64,000 bases of DNA from Thalassospira tepidiphila MCCC 1A03514 (GCF_001662875.1 NZ_JPVZ01000003.1:310001-374000), one strand, 5' to 3'; shown: positions 8,192 through 18,122, numbered from the stretch's first letter. Made by a program: numbers and translations. The notes: generated by a model from the letters alone, not told the origin.

Positions 8192-8285
8192 CGGACGGAT
8201 CCGCAAGCAATCCGGGTGACTTCAGCTTGTTGTCAGCTTCGCACGGTATGCGAGGGGTATGGTTCATTGCCCCAAGGATGCCCGG

Positions 8286-9956
8286 ATGCGTCGACTTCGT
8301 TCCTTTTTGCACCTTTCACCGATTGATTATCGATTTGGCCTTTTAACACTCGCGGTCTATTTCACGCTGGTTCTGAACTGGAAGGTGCTTAGCCACTTTT
8401 ACGGAATTCTGCAGGGCCTCGGTGATTATGACGCGGGCTTTGCGATCAGTGCGCCGTTTGTTCTGATCTGTGCGTCACTCGTGGTTTTCACGCCGTTTTC
8501 CTGGCGCTATCTGTTCAAGCCGTTCTTTGTTTTTCTGATCATCACGGGTGCGCTGGCGCACTATGCGATGCTGAAATACGGCATCGTGTTTGATCGCGGC
8601 ATGATCGAAAACGTGGTCGAGACCAATCAGGGTGAGGCGCTTTCATATTTCAATTTGCAGGCAGGATTGTGGTTTGCCGTGACCGGGCTTCTGCCGGCCG
8701 CGATGCTGATCCTTGTGCCGCTTAAATTCCCGAAAACCGTTTTGCGCGGGATCGGGCAGCGGGTGGTTTTGATGGTGGTGCCGCTTTTGGTGTTGGGCGG
8801 GATCGGATCGCTTTATTTCAAGGATTACGCATCGGTCGGGCGCAATCACAAGGTTCTGGGCAAGGAGCTTGTGCCATCGAACTACATCGCCGGCACGATC
8901 CAGTTGGTAAAGCGACGCTATCTTTATGCCGACATGCCGTTTCAAACCATCGGGCAGGATGCGCGCAAGGTCGCGCAGGACGGTGATGACAAGCCGACTT
9001 TGATGTTTTTGGTGATCGGCGAAACCGCACGCGCCCAAAGCGTTGCGGCCAATGGTTACGGCCGCCCGACATCGCCCTTTACCAGCCAGATTGACGGCAT
9101 GCTGGCGTTTCAGGATGTCTCATCGTGTGGCACGGCAACCGCAGTTTCGGTGCCCTGCATGTTTTCTCCGATGGATCATGCCGGTTATGACGGCGACGTC
9201 GCACGCCATAGTGAAGGCCTGATGGATGTGCTTGCACATGCCGGTGTCGACGTTCTGTGGAAGGAAAATGACGAGGGCTGCAAAGGGGTGTGTGACCGGG
9301 TGCACCATATCGACATATCGCCCGATGATTTCCCCGAAGATTGCGTGCTGGGAACCTGCTTTGATGCGGTGATGCTGCGTGGCCTTGACGACGAAGTCGC
9401 ATCCGATGAACCGCACGATCAACTGATTGCCTTTCACCTGATGGGCAGCCACGGGCCGACCTATTACAAGCGTTATCCCGATGAGCATCGGGCCTTTGTC
9501 CCCGATTGCCCGCGCAGTGACATTGAAAATTGCAGCGCGGAGGAACTGATCAATACCTATGACAACACGATCCGTTATACCGACTATGTCGTCGCCCAAC
9601 TGACCGAACGGCTGAAAGCCTATCAGGACGATTACAACGTGGTGTTGCTTTATGTTTCGGACCACGGAGAGTCCCTGGGCGAGGGCGGGCTGTATCTGCA
9701 TGGCGCGCCCTACATGCTCGCCCCCTCTGAACAAACCAAGGTGCCGATGATGATCTGGATGTCGGATGGCTATGCCGATGCCAACCGGATCGAGACCGAT
9801 TGCCTGGCAGCGCAGGCGCAAACGGGCCGCTTTTCGCATGACAATCTGTTTTCGACCGTGCTGGGTGCGATGCATGTTGCGACCGGACTATATCGCCCGG
9901 AAACAGACATCTTTGCCGCCTGTCGGGCGCCGGTAATACACGCCGCGCGCCGGTGA
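8286..9956 (+). CDS. phosphoethanolamine transferase, EptA/MCR family
   Basis: A 556-residue inner-membrane enzyme of the alkaline-phosphatase superfamily that transfers phosphoethanolamine from phosphatidylethanolamine, usually to lipid A. About five N-terminal helices precede a periplasmic catalytic domain. Visible active-site parts: VIGETARAQ, the nucleophile block SCGTATAVSVPCMFS, HLMGSHGPTYYKRYP, and metal ligands in VSDHGESLGE and LHGAPY. Paired cysteines (CKGVC, CVLGTC) match the family disulfides. AAGGA at 8274 favours ATG 8286 over ATG 8259. Decoration of lipid A lowers polymyxin binding in known members; whether this copy does so is not shown. A TetR gene follows. Confidence 0.92.
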   Translation: MRRLRSFLHLSPIDYRFGLLTLAVYFTLVLNWKVLSHFYGILQGLGDYDAGFAISAPFVLICASLVVFTPFSWRYLFKPFFVFLIITGALAHYAMLKYGIVFDRGMIENVVETNQGEALSYFNLQAGLWFAVTGLLPAAMLILVPLKFPKTVLRGIGQRVVLMVVPLLVLGGIGSLYFKDYASVGRNHKVLGKELVPSNYIAGTIQLVKRRYLYADMPFQTIGQDARKVAQDGDDKPTLMFLVIGETARAQSVAANGYGRPTSPFTSQIDGMLAFQDVSSCGTATAVSVPCMFSPMDHAGYDGDVARHSEGLMDVLAHAGVDVLWKENDEGCKGVCDRVHHIDISPDDFPEDCVLGTCFDAVMLRGLDDEVASDEPHDQLIAFHLMGSHGPTYYKRYPDEHRAFVPDCPRSDIENCSAEELINTYDNTIRYTDYVVAQLTERLKAYQDDYNVVLLYVSDHGESLGEGGLYLHGAPYMLAPSEQTKVPMMIWMSDGYADANRIETDCLAAQAQTGRFSHDNLFSTVLGAMHVATGLYRPETDIFAACRAPVIHAARR

Positions 9957-9971
9957 GGGCTTGTGCAGGAA

Positions 9972-10030
9972 TTGACACGCGCGATCCGGTAATTTAAATG
10001 AGTGAACTCAGTGAGTGTGCTCATTTAAAT
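9972..10030 (+). promoter_or_regulatory. promoter with overlapping operator of the tetR-family gene
   Basis: TTGACA (9972-9977) and TTAAAT (9994-9999) with a 16-base spacer look like a sigma-70 promoter. The -10 is inside one arm of a perfect 11-base inverted repeat, ATTTAAATGAG (9992-10002) and CTCATTTAAAT (10020-10030). Shorter nested palindromes (TGAGT-GA-ACTCA and TGAG-TGTG-CTCA) sit within it. This geometry fits autorepression by the TetR-family product encoded 12 bases downstream. Confidence 0.65.
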
Positions 10031-10041
10031 CGGAGGCGTTG

Positions 10042-10662
10042 ATGAATATTCGAGCTGCGCGACGTGAAGAAACGCGCCAGAAGATCCTTGATGCCGCGCG
10101 TGACTGTTTCTGTGCCGGGGAATTTGACACTGTCAGCACGCGAGAGATTGCAAAACGTGCCGGCGTTGCCGAAGGAACGATATTCAATCACTTCCCGACC
10201 AAGGAAGATCTTCTGATCTGCTGCGTTGGGCAGCAGATGGCAGAGGCGATTGAAAAGGGTCTTTATACGATGGACCCGGAATGGTGCTTTGTGGACAAGA
10301 TGATGCATGTTGCGTCCTATCGCTTCACGCAGGTGGGGCTTAATCCCGGCTTGTGGCAGGTGATCATGCAGCAGATTGTCTTTTCACCAAGAAAGGGGGC
10401 GGTGCATGCCGTTATGGAAAGCAGCGGATTGATTGCAGCCATTCAGGCCCTGATCGAGGAAGCGCAGCTTTCAGGCGAGCTCAACCGTGATTTGCCGCCG
10501 GTTTTGATCCAGAAAACCCTGATGTCGCTGTTTTTGTTCACCATCCACGAACATTTCAGCACGCAGAATTTTGACTGCGAAGATATGTGTGGGACTTTGC
10601 GTGAACTGCTTGAAGTGCAGGTCAAAGGACTTTGGGCGTCCGAACCGCACTTGGCGGCATAA
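10042..10662 (+). CDS. TetR-family transcriptional regulator
   Basis: A 206-residue regulator with an N-terminal TetR HTH (REETRQKILDAARDCF, then STREIAKRAGVAEGTIFNHFPTKEDLL) and an all-helical ligand domain of usual length. GGAGG at 10031-10035 is 6 bases before ATG 10042, so the upstream in-frame ATG at 10015, which lies inside the operator, is rejected. The gene follows the eptA-like gene on the same strand but has its own promoter/operator. Its targets are unknown; the phosphoethanolamine transferase next door is a reasonable guess only. Confidence 0.92.
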   Translation: MNIRAARREETRQKILDAARDCFCAGEFDTVSTREIAKRAGVAEGTIFNHFPTKEDLLICCVGQQMAEAIEKGLYTMDPEWCFVDKMMHVASYRFTQVGLNPGLWQVIMQQIVFSPRKGAVHAVMESSGLIAAIQALIEEAQLSGELNRDLPPVLIQKTLMSLFLFTIHEHFSTQNFDCEDMCGTLRELLEVQVKGLWASEPHLAA

Positions 10663-10672
10663 TCGCCTAAGC

Positions 10673-11095
10673 CTATTCGCCGATCAGATGCAGGGTGACC
10701 TTGCGGTGATGGGGCGCACGGCGATGTTCGAACAAATAGATCCCCTGCCACGTTCCAAGCACGGCCCGGCCATTGGATACAGGGATGGTCAGCGACACAT
10801 CGGTCAGGGCCGATTTGATGTGGGCGGGCATGTCATCAGGACCTTCGCAGGTATGGCGATAGAGGCTGGGATTTTCCTGCACCAACTGGCCAAAGAAGGT
10901 TTCAAGATCAAAGCGCACATCCGGATCGGCATTTTCCTGAATGGTCAGGCTGGCCGAGGTGTGACGGACAAAGATGGTCAGCTGCCCGCGCGCCAGACCG
11001 GTCCCGGCCACCCATGACTGGATCGGTTCGGTGACTTCGTACAATCCCTGACCGCTGGTGGTGATTTCAAGAGTGATCTGATCTTGCGAGAGCAT
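10673..11095 (-). CDS. yjbQ: YjbQ/UPF0047-family protein (secondary thiamine-phosphate synthase)
   Basis: A 140-residue protein matching the YjbQ family over its whole length, including VRHTSASLTIQENADPDVRFDLE, the NPSLYRHTCEGPDDMPAHIKSAL stretch with its metal-binding His, and the closing GTWQGIYLFEHRRAPHHRKV. Members form a beta barrel trimer, and some have weak thiamine-phosphate synthase activity; the real role is not settled. It lies 47 bases behind the DODA-type gene on the same strand, with a strong hairpin between them, and is convergent with tetR. Confidence 0.9.
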   Translation of the reverse strand: MLSQDQITLEITTSGQGLYEVTEPIQSWVAGTGLARGQLTIFVRHTSASLTIQENADPDVRFDLETFFGQLVQENPSLYRHTCEGPDDMPAHIKSALTDVSLTIPVSNGRAVLGTWQGIYLFEHRRAPHHRKVTLHLIGE

Positions 11096-11100
11096 GACAT

Positions 11101-11136
11101 CCGTCCGGCTTGGCAGCCGGACGGGATCACGTGATC
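11101..11136. other. 10-bp hairpin plus 12-bp palindrome between two genes
   Basis: CCGTCCGGCT (11101-11110) and AGCCGGACGG (11115-11124) pair perfectly around TGGC, directly followed by the palindrome GATCACGTGATC (11125-11136). On the minus strand the stem ends 5 bases before the yjbQ start codon, and there is no T tract. It could attenuate read-through from the dioxygenase gene or cover the yjbQ ribosome site. Confidence 0.5.
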
Positions 11137-11142
11137 AGTCCG

Positions 11143-11970
11143 TCAAGCCGCAGTTTTGAGCTCACCCTGATCGTAGAAGCGAAAGGCGGTCATGGCAAGG
11201 TTGCCGAACTCGTAACTGTCATGGAGAAGATCGGGTTCGAAATCATCCGATGCAGCACTCAGCGCAACATAGAAGGGCATCAGGTGATCGTCGTCCGGAT
11301 GGGCCATGGCGGCGTGGGGGGCAAGGCTTCTGTAATCAAGCAGGGCGTTGATATCGCGTGCCTTGATCTTTTCTACCATCCAATTGGTGAATTCCTTTGC
11401 CCACGGGTCAATCGCGCCTTCGTTGCGATCAAGCGCACGCAGATTATGCGTCATCGCACCGCTTGCGACCACCAGAACACCCAGATCGCGCAAGCCGCGC
11501 AGCTTTTTGCCAAGTTCGAAATGTTCGCGCGGGCCACCGTGACCGAGCATGGAAAGCTGAAAGACCGGAATATCGGCATTCGGGCGGGCAAGGATCATTG
11601 GCATCCATGCCCCGTGATCAAGGCCGCGTTTGGCATCTGTCTCACTGCCGATTTGTGCAGCGATTTGTTCTGCCAGTTCCGGGGCACCCGCCACATCATA
11701 GTGCAACTGATAAAGCGGCTGCGGGAAACCATAGAAGTCATGAATGGTTTCCTGGCGTTGCGCGGTTGAGATCGTCGGGCGTTCGGTCTGCCAGTGGGCC
11801 GAGATCACGACGATGGCGCGCACGCCATCGGTCAGTTTCGAAAGCTCATCGACAAAGAAATGGAAAGCCGGGGTGCTTTGACGCGCCACCAGCATTGGCG
11901 AGCCATGGGAAATAAACATTGGCGCCAGGCTTTGTGCCGTGCTGTCGGTGTTTGCTGATGGATCAGTCAT
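11143..11970 (-). CDS. DODA-type extradiol aromatic ring-opening dioxygenase family protein (YgiD-like)
   Basis: A 275-residue member of the LigB/DODA group. Likely metal ligands are His22 (FISHGSPM), the His in VVISAHWQ, and the His residues in LDHGAWMP and SGAMTHNLRAL. E. coli YgiD, the closest characterised type, cleaves L-DOPA extradiolically with a zinc or iron centre; the natural substrate is unclear. An AraC-type gene is divergent across a 300-base gap, so it may control this enzyme. Downstream on the same strand is yjbQ. Confidence 0.88.
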   Translation of the reverse strand: MTDPSANTDSTAQSLAPMFISHGSPMLVARQSTPAFHFFVDELSKLTDGVRAIVVISAHWQTERPTISTAQRQETIHDFYGFPQPLYQLHYDVAGAPELAEQIAAQIGSETDAKRGLDHGAWMPMILARPNADIPVFQLSMLGHGGPREHFELGKKLRGLRDLGVLVVASGAMTHNLRALDRNEGAIDPWAKEFTNWMVEKIKARDINALLDYRSLAPHAAMAHPDDDHLMPFYVALSAASDDFEPDLLHDSYEFGNLAMTAFRFYDQGELKTAA

Positions 11971-12270
11971 TGGAATACCTCATCGGGCTATTCAACCATT
12001 TGAATTGAATATGCGTGTCGCATCTGGCCTTGACCAGTCACCGTTCGTCAACAGTCTGTTGCCATTTTCCGGTTTTGTTTGTTTCAGGTAAACGCTGAAA
12101 GGGGCCTTTAAGCCATATTTTCTGCGACCTTGCGTTGGAAAACAGGGATATTTGGGAAGGGGTGCAAAGTAGGGTGACCCTATGCGTTGGCATAAGAAGC
12201 CCATTGAAAAGCGAAAGAAATAGGCGCAGGGTAAAAACAGGAAGAGTTTTCCACATATGGCTGTCAAGGT
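11971..12270. other. intergenic region between divergent dioxygenase and AraC genes
   Basis: No gene seen. It must hold both divergent promoters and probably the AraC site. Open frames crossing it are short and not protein-like. Confidence 0.5.
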
Positions 12271-13323
12271 ATGACGCATCAAACAAACCCCAAGTCTGCG
12301 CTGCTTGAAAGGTCGCGTTTTTCGCTTGGCGAGCTGCCAAGAGCAAAACAGTTCGAGATCTGGAAAGAAAGCATCAACTGTATTTACAGTGTCGAAATGG
12401 ATCGCAAAACCCGCGAGGCAGGTTTTGTGGCGAACCTTAATTCATGGCGGCATCGCGACCTTTTGATGATCGAGGCGCAAAGCTGTTCGCAAAGCTTTTC
12501 ACGCACATCGCAAATGATCGCCGCTGACGGCATGGATCATTACAACATCCAGCTTTACACCGATGGCGGGGTAAAATCCGAGATCGGCATTGGCGGGGAT
12601 TTTCTTCAACCCGGTGGGTTGCTGCTGCTTGATCTTTCGCAGCGGACCGAGGCGCAGACCAGCGATGGCTTCAAGTCGATGCATCTGTTTTTGCCACGGC
12701 ATCTGGTCGAGGATCATCTGACCCATCCTGATGATCACAATCTGCGTTTTCTGTCAGAGCGTGACCCGCTGGTCAGCATCCTGTTTCAGCAAATTCTGGC
12801 GCTTAATCGCTATATCAACGAGCTTGCCGATCACGAGATATCGGTGTTGCAGAAAACGATCGTCATGATGCTGTCGGCCTGCCTGAATGCCGCAGACGGA
12901 GGGACCCGTTCCACCGACGCAATGCGCCGTGATATCGAAAAAGGTGTGATGATCCGGCGATATTTTCGGCAAAATCTGTTTGCGGCCGAATTGACCGCGG
13001 ACAAGGCCGCCAATGACCTTGGCCTGTCACGATCAAGCCTGTATCAGCTGTTTGAAAAACATGGCGGGGTTAAAAACTATCTGCGTGAAATGCGTTTGCG
13101 CCATGCCCTGAAACTGTTGGGCGACCCCAAAGAACGGCGGCGGTCACTGTATGACATTGCGCTGGAATGTGGCTATGAAACCGATGCCGGTTTTATCCGG
13201 GCGTTCCGCGCGAAATACGGTGTCACGCCAGGTGATGTCAGGGCCGGACATCGACCGTATGCCCATCATGCTGATGATGGTGTTGATAAGCGCTATGAGC
13301 ACTGGCTGCATACGCTGGCGTAA
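12271..13323 (+). CDS. AraC-family transcriptional regulator
   Basis: A 350-residue regulator with an N-terminal AraC-binding-like (cupin-type) domain and a C-terminal double HTH. HTH 1 is ELTADKAANDLGLSRSSLYQLFEKHGG; HTH 2 is SLYDIALECGYETDAGFIRAFRAKYGVTPGDVR, the classic AraC signature. The start is uncertain: AAGG is only one base before ATG 12271, while a better GGAAGAG lies about 25 bases upstream without an in-frame ATG. Divergence from the DODA-type gene suggests control of an aromatic or phenolic response; the inducer is unknown. Confidence 0.9.
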   Translation: MTHQTNPKSALLERSRFSLGELPRAKQFEIWKESINCIYSVEMDRKTREAGFVANLNSWRHRDLLMIEAQSCSQSFSRTSQMIAADGMDHYNIQLYTDGGVKSEIGIGGDFLQPGGLLLLDLSQRTEAQTSDGFKSMHLFLPRHLVEDHLTHPDDHNLRFLSERDPLVSILFQQILALNRYINELADHEISVLQKTIVMMLSACLNAADGGTRSTDAMRRDIEKGVMIRRYFRQNLFAAELTADKAANDLGLSRSSLYQLFEKHGGVKNYLREMRLRHALKLLGDPKERRRSLYDIALECGYETDAGFIRAFRAKYGVTPGDVRAGHRPYAHHADDGVDKRYEHWLHTLA

Positions 13324-13409
13324 TGCGGCGGTCTGATGAGGATAGAGAGGATAGTCGGGGAATTGATGCCACTGCCCACGGGCGTGTGCCGTGGACAGTG
13401 GCGGAAATC

Positions 13410-13619
13410 TTATCGTTTGCCACCCATGATGAGCAACAGCAAGCCACCGATCGCGCTGGCAATACCGCCAATCAGATACCAGACCGTTTCGTCGGTATAG
13501 CGGCCAAGGAAGGTTTCCGAAAGCTGATCAACAGCACTTTCGGATGCGTTATAGCCCGTCACCAAAAGGGCAACACCGACTACAAGGGCGACAACGCCCA
13601 GAATACGGCCAAGGGACAT
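13410..13619 (-). CDS. DUF3185-family small membrane protein
   Basis: A 69-residue protein with two membrane helices (LGRILGVVALVVGVALLVTG and WYLIGGIASAIGGLLLLIMG) separated by NASESAVDQLSETFLGRYTDET. This two-helix pattern with a GYxAxxS...F.GR(Y/F)TD loop is that of DUF3185. The function of the family is unknown. The Met at 13619 was chosen because upstream residues are not membrane-protein-like. It lies between the convergent AraC gene and an isochorismatase-family gene, in the same direction as the latter. Confidence 0.8.
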   Translation of the reverse strand: MSLGRILGVVALVVGVALLVTGYNASESAVDQLSETFLGRYTDETVWYLIGGIASAIGGLLLLIMGGKR

Positions 13620-13749
13620 GATGTTTGCTCCTGTCTTTATCTGTTTTGGTTGGCACCGCCCTGTGCAAGGGGGCATGGCAGGCGCCAACATATTGAACAG
13701 AAAAGATAACGCACGATCCTTAAGCTTGTTCCCGACGGGTCATGTTCGA

Positions 13750-14319
13750 TCAGGACAATGCGGAAATCACATCAGAACTCTGGGTCAGTGAACAATATTC
13801 CGAGGCCAGCACAGCGGCATAAAGATCAAACACATCCTGTGCCGCGAAAGTTTTGCCGTTAGCGTCCGTCACATCAATCGCGGTGGTGGCATCAAGCACC
13901 AGCCAGTTTTCAAAGCCAAGGCAATGTGCCATGCGGATGGTGACATCCATGGAATTGTGGATAACCACACCGGTAAAGATCAGGCGTTTGATGCCGTGGT
14001 CATGCAGATGTTTTTCAAGTGATGTGCCGACAAAGGCACAGTTTTGCTGTTTGGCAATCACGGTTTCGCCGTCGATGGGCAATGCTTCGTCCTTGAACGG
14101 CTGGCCGGGGCCATCGACATAGAAGCTTGAGGCCGGGTTGGCTTCTTCGTGGCGCACGTGAATGACGGGCAGGTTTCTTGCGCGAAATTCCGACAACAGC
14201 TTTGCAATCACATCGGCATAGCCGGGATTGTTTTTGGAATTCCAGCGCGGATCATCAATGGCCTTTTGCACATCAAGGACGATGAGGGCGGTGTCGTTGT
14301 CGAGGACGGGCAGGGACAT
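13750..14319 (-). CDS. isochorismatase/cysteine-hydrolase family protein lacking the catalytic Cys
   Basis: A 189-residue member of the isochorismatase-like fold. D16 (IVLDVQ) and K90 (VIAKQQNCAF) of the Asp-Lys-Cys triad are in place. The position of the nucleophile, in homologues reading like GLTTNHCVSTT, here reads GVVIHNSMDVT, so Ser123 (codon TCC) replaces Cys. The rest of the fold is intact, including the C-terminal CSLTQSSDVISAL helix. It may use Ser, be inactive, or bind rather than cleave. GGAG lies 7 bases before the ATG. It follows the nrdJ terminator. Confidence 0.85.
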   Translation of the reverse strand: MSLPVLDNDTALIVLDVQKAIDDPRWNSKNNPGYADVIAKLLSEFRARNLPVIHVRHEEANPASSFYVDGPGQPFKDEALPIDGETVIAKQQNCAFVGTSLEKHLHDHGIKRLIFTGVVIHNSMDVTIRMAHCLGFENWLVLDATTAIDVTDANGKTFAAQDVFDLYAAVLASEYCSLTQSSDVISALS

Positions 14320-14344
14320 GAGAATACTCCGTCAATAAATGGGC

Positions 14345-14379
14345 CAAAAACAAAACCGGCCGGGAAATCCCCGGCCGGT
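14345..14379 (-). terminator. rho-independent terminator of nrdJ
   Basis: ACCGGCCGGG (14355-14364) and CCCGGCCGGT (14370-14379) form a 10-base GC-rich stem. Read on the minus strand it is followed by TTTTGTTTTTGG. It lies 39 bases after the nrdJ stop. Confidence 0.8.
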
Positions 14380-14417
14380 CTGCTGATCACATCAGATGTT
14401 CGGAAGGGACAGACCCC

Positions 14418-17400
14418 TTAGGAGCAACCGGTGGTCGCGCCACAAGAGTCACATTTCAGGCAGGTGCCGTTGCGCACCAGGGTGAAGTTACCGCAATCCG
14501 GGCAACCGTCACCTTCGTAGCCTTTCATGCGGGCTTCGCGGATCTGTTCCATCTTGGCATCGGTTTTGGCGATGACTTCTTCGCTGGTGGTCAGGATCGC
14601 ATTGTTCTGCGGTGCTGACGGTGCAGCGGTGGTCGCGCTTGCGGTGGTTTCGTGGCTGTGGCCATGACCGTCGGTGCCGGTGGATTTGACTTCCACGACG
14701 CGTTCTTCGGTCTGAACACCGCCATCAACCACATAGAGGTTGCGACGCACGAAGCCGCTTGATGCCACCTTGCGGATGGTTTCAATCGCCTGATCGCCGG
14801 TTTTCTTGGCTTCTTCACCAAGGTCGCCTTCGCTGACACCTTCGCCAACGGCATCCGGAAGGATGTCGGACGGCTGAACGTGGGCCAGGTCGTTACGACC
14901 GAGATAGGAGATCGCAAGTTCGCGGAACATGTAATCAAGGATGGAAGTTGCCATCTTGATCGCATCGTTACCGGAAACCATGCCGGACGGCTCGAAGCGG
15001 GTGAAGGTGAAGGCTTCGACATATTCTTCGAGCGGCACGCCATATTGCAGGCCGATGGACACCGCGATTGCGAAGTTGTTCATCAGCGAGCGGAATGCAG
15101 CGCCTTCCTTGTGCATGTCGATGAAGATTTCACCAAGCTTGCCGTCTTCGTATTCACCGGTGCGCAGGTAAACCTTGTGTCCACCAACGGTCGCCTTCTG
15201 GGTGTAGCCTTTGCGGCGGCCCGGAAGGGAGCGACGATCGCCACGAATGACGCGTTCGATGATTTTCTCAACGATCTGCTCGGACGCCTGGGCTGCCTTG
15301 GCAGCGGTCGGCTGATCGGCGTAATCGTCTTCTTCTACCAGGGCGGAGTTCAGCGGCTGGCTGAGTTTCGAACCATCACGGTACAGCGCGTTGGCTTTGA
15401 GGCCGAGACGCCAGGACAGCATGTAAGCATCTTTGCAATCCTGGATGTTTGCGCTGCTTGGCATGTTGATGGTTTTGGAAATCGCACCCGAGATGAACGG
15501 CTGAGCCGCGGCCATCATGCGGATGTGGCTTTCAGCCGAGAGGTAACGCTTGCCGATACGGCCGCACGGATTTGCACAATCAAAGACAGCAAGGTCTTCG
15601 TCACGCAGATGCGGGGCACCTTCAAGGGTCATCGCGCCGCAGACATAGGTGTTTGCCTGTTCGATCTGTTTTTTATCGAAACCGAGGGCGGCCAGCATGT
15701 CAAAGTCCATGCTGTTGATTGCCTTGGCATCCAGACCGAGCTGGTTGACGCAGAAATCATCGCCAAAGGTGTATTTGTTGAAGACGAATTTGACATCAAA
15801 TGCGTTCTTCAGCGCACCTTCAACCTTGGCAATGGCGTCGTCGTCAAAGCCCTTGGCTTTCAGGTCATCATGGGTGATGGACGGCGAGCCAACCAGGGTG
15901 CCATGACCAACCGCGTATTTTTCAATGTCGCGGATCTGGTTTTCGGTATAGCCGAGCGTTGCAAGCGCAACCGGAACGGTGCGGTTGATGATTTTGAAGT
16001 AACCGCCGCCAGCAAGCTTTTTGAACTTCACGAGTGCGAAGTCAGGCTCGATACCGGTGGTGTCGCAATCCATAACCAGACCGATCGTGCCGGTCGGCGC
16101 GATAACGGTGGTCTGGGCGTTGCGATACCCATGCTTTTCGCCAAGCTCGACCGCTTTGTCCCAGGCTGCACGGGCGGCAACCGGAAGATCGGCATAGGGG
16201 CTGTCAGCCGCAACCAGCGGAACCGGATTGATCGACAGGCCTTCGTAGCCTTCCTGTTCGCCATAAGCGGCACGGCGATGGTTGCGCATGACACGCAGCA
16301 TTTCAGCCGCGTTGTCGGCATAACCCGGGAACGCACCCTGTTCGCTGGCCATTTCAGCCGAGGTTGCATAGGAAACACCACACATGATCGCGGTGAGGGA
16401 TGCGCCAATCGCACGGCCTTCGTCGCTGTCATACGGGATGCCCATGCTCATCAGAAGGCCGCCAATGTTGGCATAGCCAAGACCAAGGGTACGGTAACGA
16501 TAGGAGAGTTCTGCGATACGGTCAGACGGGAACTGTGCCATCAGAACCGAGATTTCGAGAACAACCGTCCACAGACGGACAGCATGTTCGTAAGCCTCGA
16601 TATCCACGCCGCCATCATCAGAACGGAAGTTCATCAGGTTCAGCGATGCAAGGTTACATGCGGTGTCATCAAGGAACATGTATTCCGAGCACGGGTTGGA
16701 CGCATTGATGCGACCCGAGTTCGGGCAGGTGTGCCATTCGTTGATCGTGGTGTCGTACTGGATGCCGGGATCTGCGCACGCCCAGGCAGCTTCACCGACC
16801 TTGTCCCACAAATCGCGGGCAGAGATGGTTTTGGCAACTTTGCCATCTGTACGGCGGATCAGTTCCCAGTCACCGTTATCAAGAACAGCCTGAAGGAAGT
16901 CGTTCGACACACGAACAGAGTTGTTCGAGTTCTGACCCGAAACGGTCAGGTATGCCTCGGAGTCCCAATCGGTGTCATAGGTCTTGAAGCTGATTTCGGT
17001 GAAGCCCTGACGGGCGAATTCGATGATCTTGTTGATATAGGAATCCGGGATCATCACAGCGCGGGCAGCCAAGACAGCTTCTTTGAGCTGCGGGTTGGCG
17101 CGCGGTACAAAGCGATCTTCGGAGTCAGCGGCACCGTCCCAGTTGGTGCAAGCAGCAAGAACAGCTGTCAGGTGCTTTTCAGCCAGTTTGGAACCGGCGA
17201 CGAGGGCAGCAACTTTCTGCTCTTCGACGACTTTCCAATCAATATATTCTTCGATGTCCGGGTGGTCGATATCAACGACAACCATTTTGGCAGCACGACG
17301 GGTGGTGCCACCCGATTTGATGGCGCCAGCAGCGCGGTCACCAATTTTCAGGAAGCTCATCAGGCCGGAAGAACGACCGCCGCCAGACAAGCTTTCACCG

Positions 17401-18122
17401 CCACCACGTACGTTGGAGAAGTTAGAACCGGTACCGGAGCCGAATTTGAACAGACGGGCTTCACGTGACCACAGGTCCATGATGCCGCCTTCGTTGACGA
17501 GATCATCGGCAACAGACTGAATGAAGCAGGCATGCGGCTGCGGATGCTCATACGAGCTGGCCGATTTGGTCAGTTCGCCGGTTTTGAAATCAACATAGGA
17601 GTGACCCTGTGCCGGGCCATCAATGCCGTACGCCCAGTGCAGACCAGTGTTGAACCACTGCGGCGAGTTCGGCGCACCCATCTGGTGGGAGAGCTGATAG
17701 CGCATTTCATCAAAGAAAGCCTGCGCATCGGATTCGGCGTCAAAATAGCCGCCTTTCCAGCCCCAATAGGTCCAGGTGCCTGCCAGACGGTCAAAGACCT
17801 GGGTCGAGCTGGTTTCGCTGATGTAGCGTTTTTCAGCCGGCATTTTGTCAAGCTTGGCGGTGTCAGCGGTCTTACGCCACAGCCAGGACGGGACGTCCTT
17901 TTCCTTGACCGGTTTAAGGGCAACCGGAACACCGGCCTTGCGGAAATATTTCTGTGCCAGAACGTCACTCGCGACCTGTGACCAGGAGGCGGGCATGTCG
18001 ATGTCATTCATCTCAAAAACGACGGAACCATCCGGGTTTTTGATGACAGATGACAACTTACGAAATTCGATGTCGGCGTAAGGGCTGACACCTTCCTGAG
18101 TGAATTTTCTGGTAATCCGCAT
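14418..18122 (-). CDS. nrdJ: adenosylcobalamin-dependent ribonucleotide reductase (class II)
   Basis: A 1234-residue class II reductase that makes deoxyribonucleotides in the cytoplasm with a B12 cofactor, independent of oxygen. Recognisable parts: one redox Cys in [16 protein letters not shown], the radical-site loop [15 protein letters not shown] with its Asn-Cys-Glu, the [20 protein letters not shown] segment, and a C-terminal zinc-ribbon-like tail with four CxxC pairs ending GATTGCS. The large insert before the tail is usual for alphaproteobacterial NrdJ. GGAG is 6 bases before the ATG. Two NrdR-like boxes lie 220-270 bases upstream. No class Ia genes occur in this window. Confidence 0.97.
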   Translation of the reverse strand: MRITRKFTQEGVSPYADIEFRKLSSVIKNPDGSVVFEMNDIDMPASWSQVASDVLAQKYFRKAGVPVALKPVKEKDVPSWLWRKTADTAKLDKMPAEKRYISETSSTQVFDRLAGTWTYWGWKGGYFDAESDAQAFFDEMRYQLSHQMGAPNSPQWFNTGLHWAYGIDGPAQGHSYVDFKTGELTKSASSYEHPQPHACFIQSVADDLVNEGGIMDLWSREARLFKFGSGTGSNFSNVRGGGESLSGGGRSSGLMSFLKIGDRAAGAIKSGGTTRRAAKMVVVDIDHPDIEEYIDWKVVEEQKVAALVAGSKLAEKHLTAVLAACTNWDGAADSEDRFVPRANPQLKEAVLAARAVMIPDSYINKIIEFARQGFTEISFKTYDTDWDSEAYLTVSGQNSNNSVRVSNDFLQAVLDNGDWELIRRTDGKVAKTISARDLWDKVGEAAWACADPGIQYDTTINEWHTCPNSGRINASNPCSEYMFLDDTACNLASLNLMNFRSDDGGVDIEAYEHAVRLWTVVLEISVLMAQFPSDRIAELSYRYRTLGLGYANIGGLLMSMGIPYDSDEGRAIGASLTAIMCGVSYATSAEMASEQGAFPGYADNAAEMLRVMRNHRRAAYGEQEGYEGLSINPVPLVAADSPYADLPVAARAAWDKAVELGEKHGYRNAQTTVIAPTGTIGLVMDCDTTGIEPDFALVKFKKLAGGGYFKIINRTVPVALATLGYTENQIRDIEKYAVGHGTLVGSPSITHDDLKAKGFDDDAIAKVEGALKNAFDVKFVFNKYTFGDDFCVNQLGLDAKAINSMDFDMLAALGFDKKQIEQANTYVCGAMTLEGAPHLRDEDLAVFDCANPCGRIGKRYLSAESHIRMMAAAQPFISGAISKTINMPSSANIQDCKDAYMLSWRLGLKANALYRDGSKLSQPLNSALVEEDDYADQPTAAKAAQASEQIVEKIIERVIRGDRRSLPGRRKGYTQKATVGGHKVYLRTGEYEDGKLGEIFIDMHKEGAAFRSLMNNFAIAVSIGLQYGVPLEEYVEAFTFTRFEPSGMVSGNDAIKMATSILDYMFRELAISYLGRNDLAHVQPSDILPDAVGEGVSEGDLGEEAKKTGDQAIETIRKVASSGFVRRNLYVVDGGVQTEERVVEVKSTGTDGHGHSHETTASATTAAPSAPQNNAILTTSEEVIAKTDAKMEQIREARMKGYEGDGCPDCGNFTLVRNGTCLKCDSCGATTGCS

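Noticed and set aside
14880-17468. 862-codon open frame antisense to nrdJ
   Set aside because: It lies wholly opposite the strongly recognised nrdJ; its translation has no family features.
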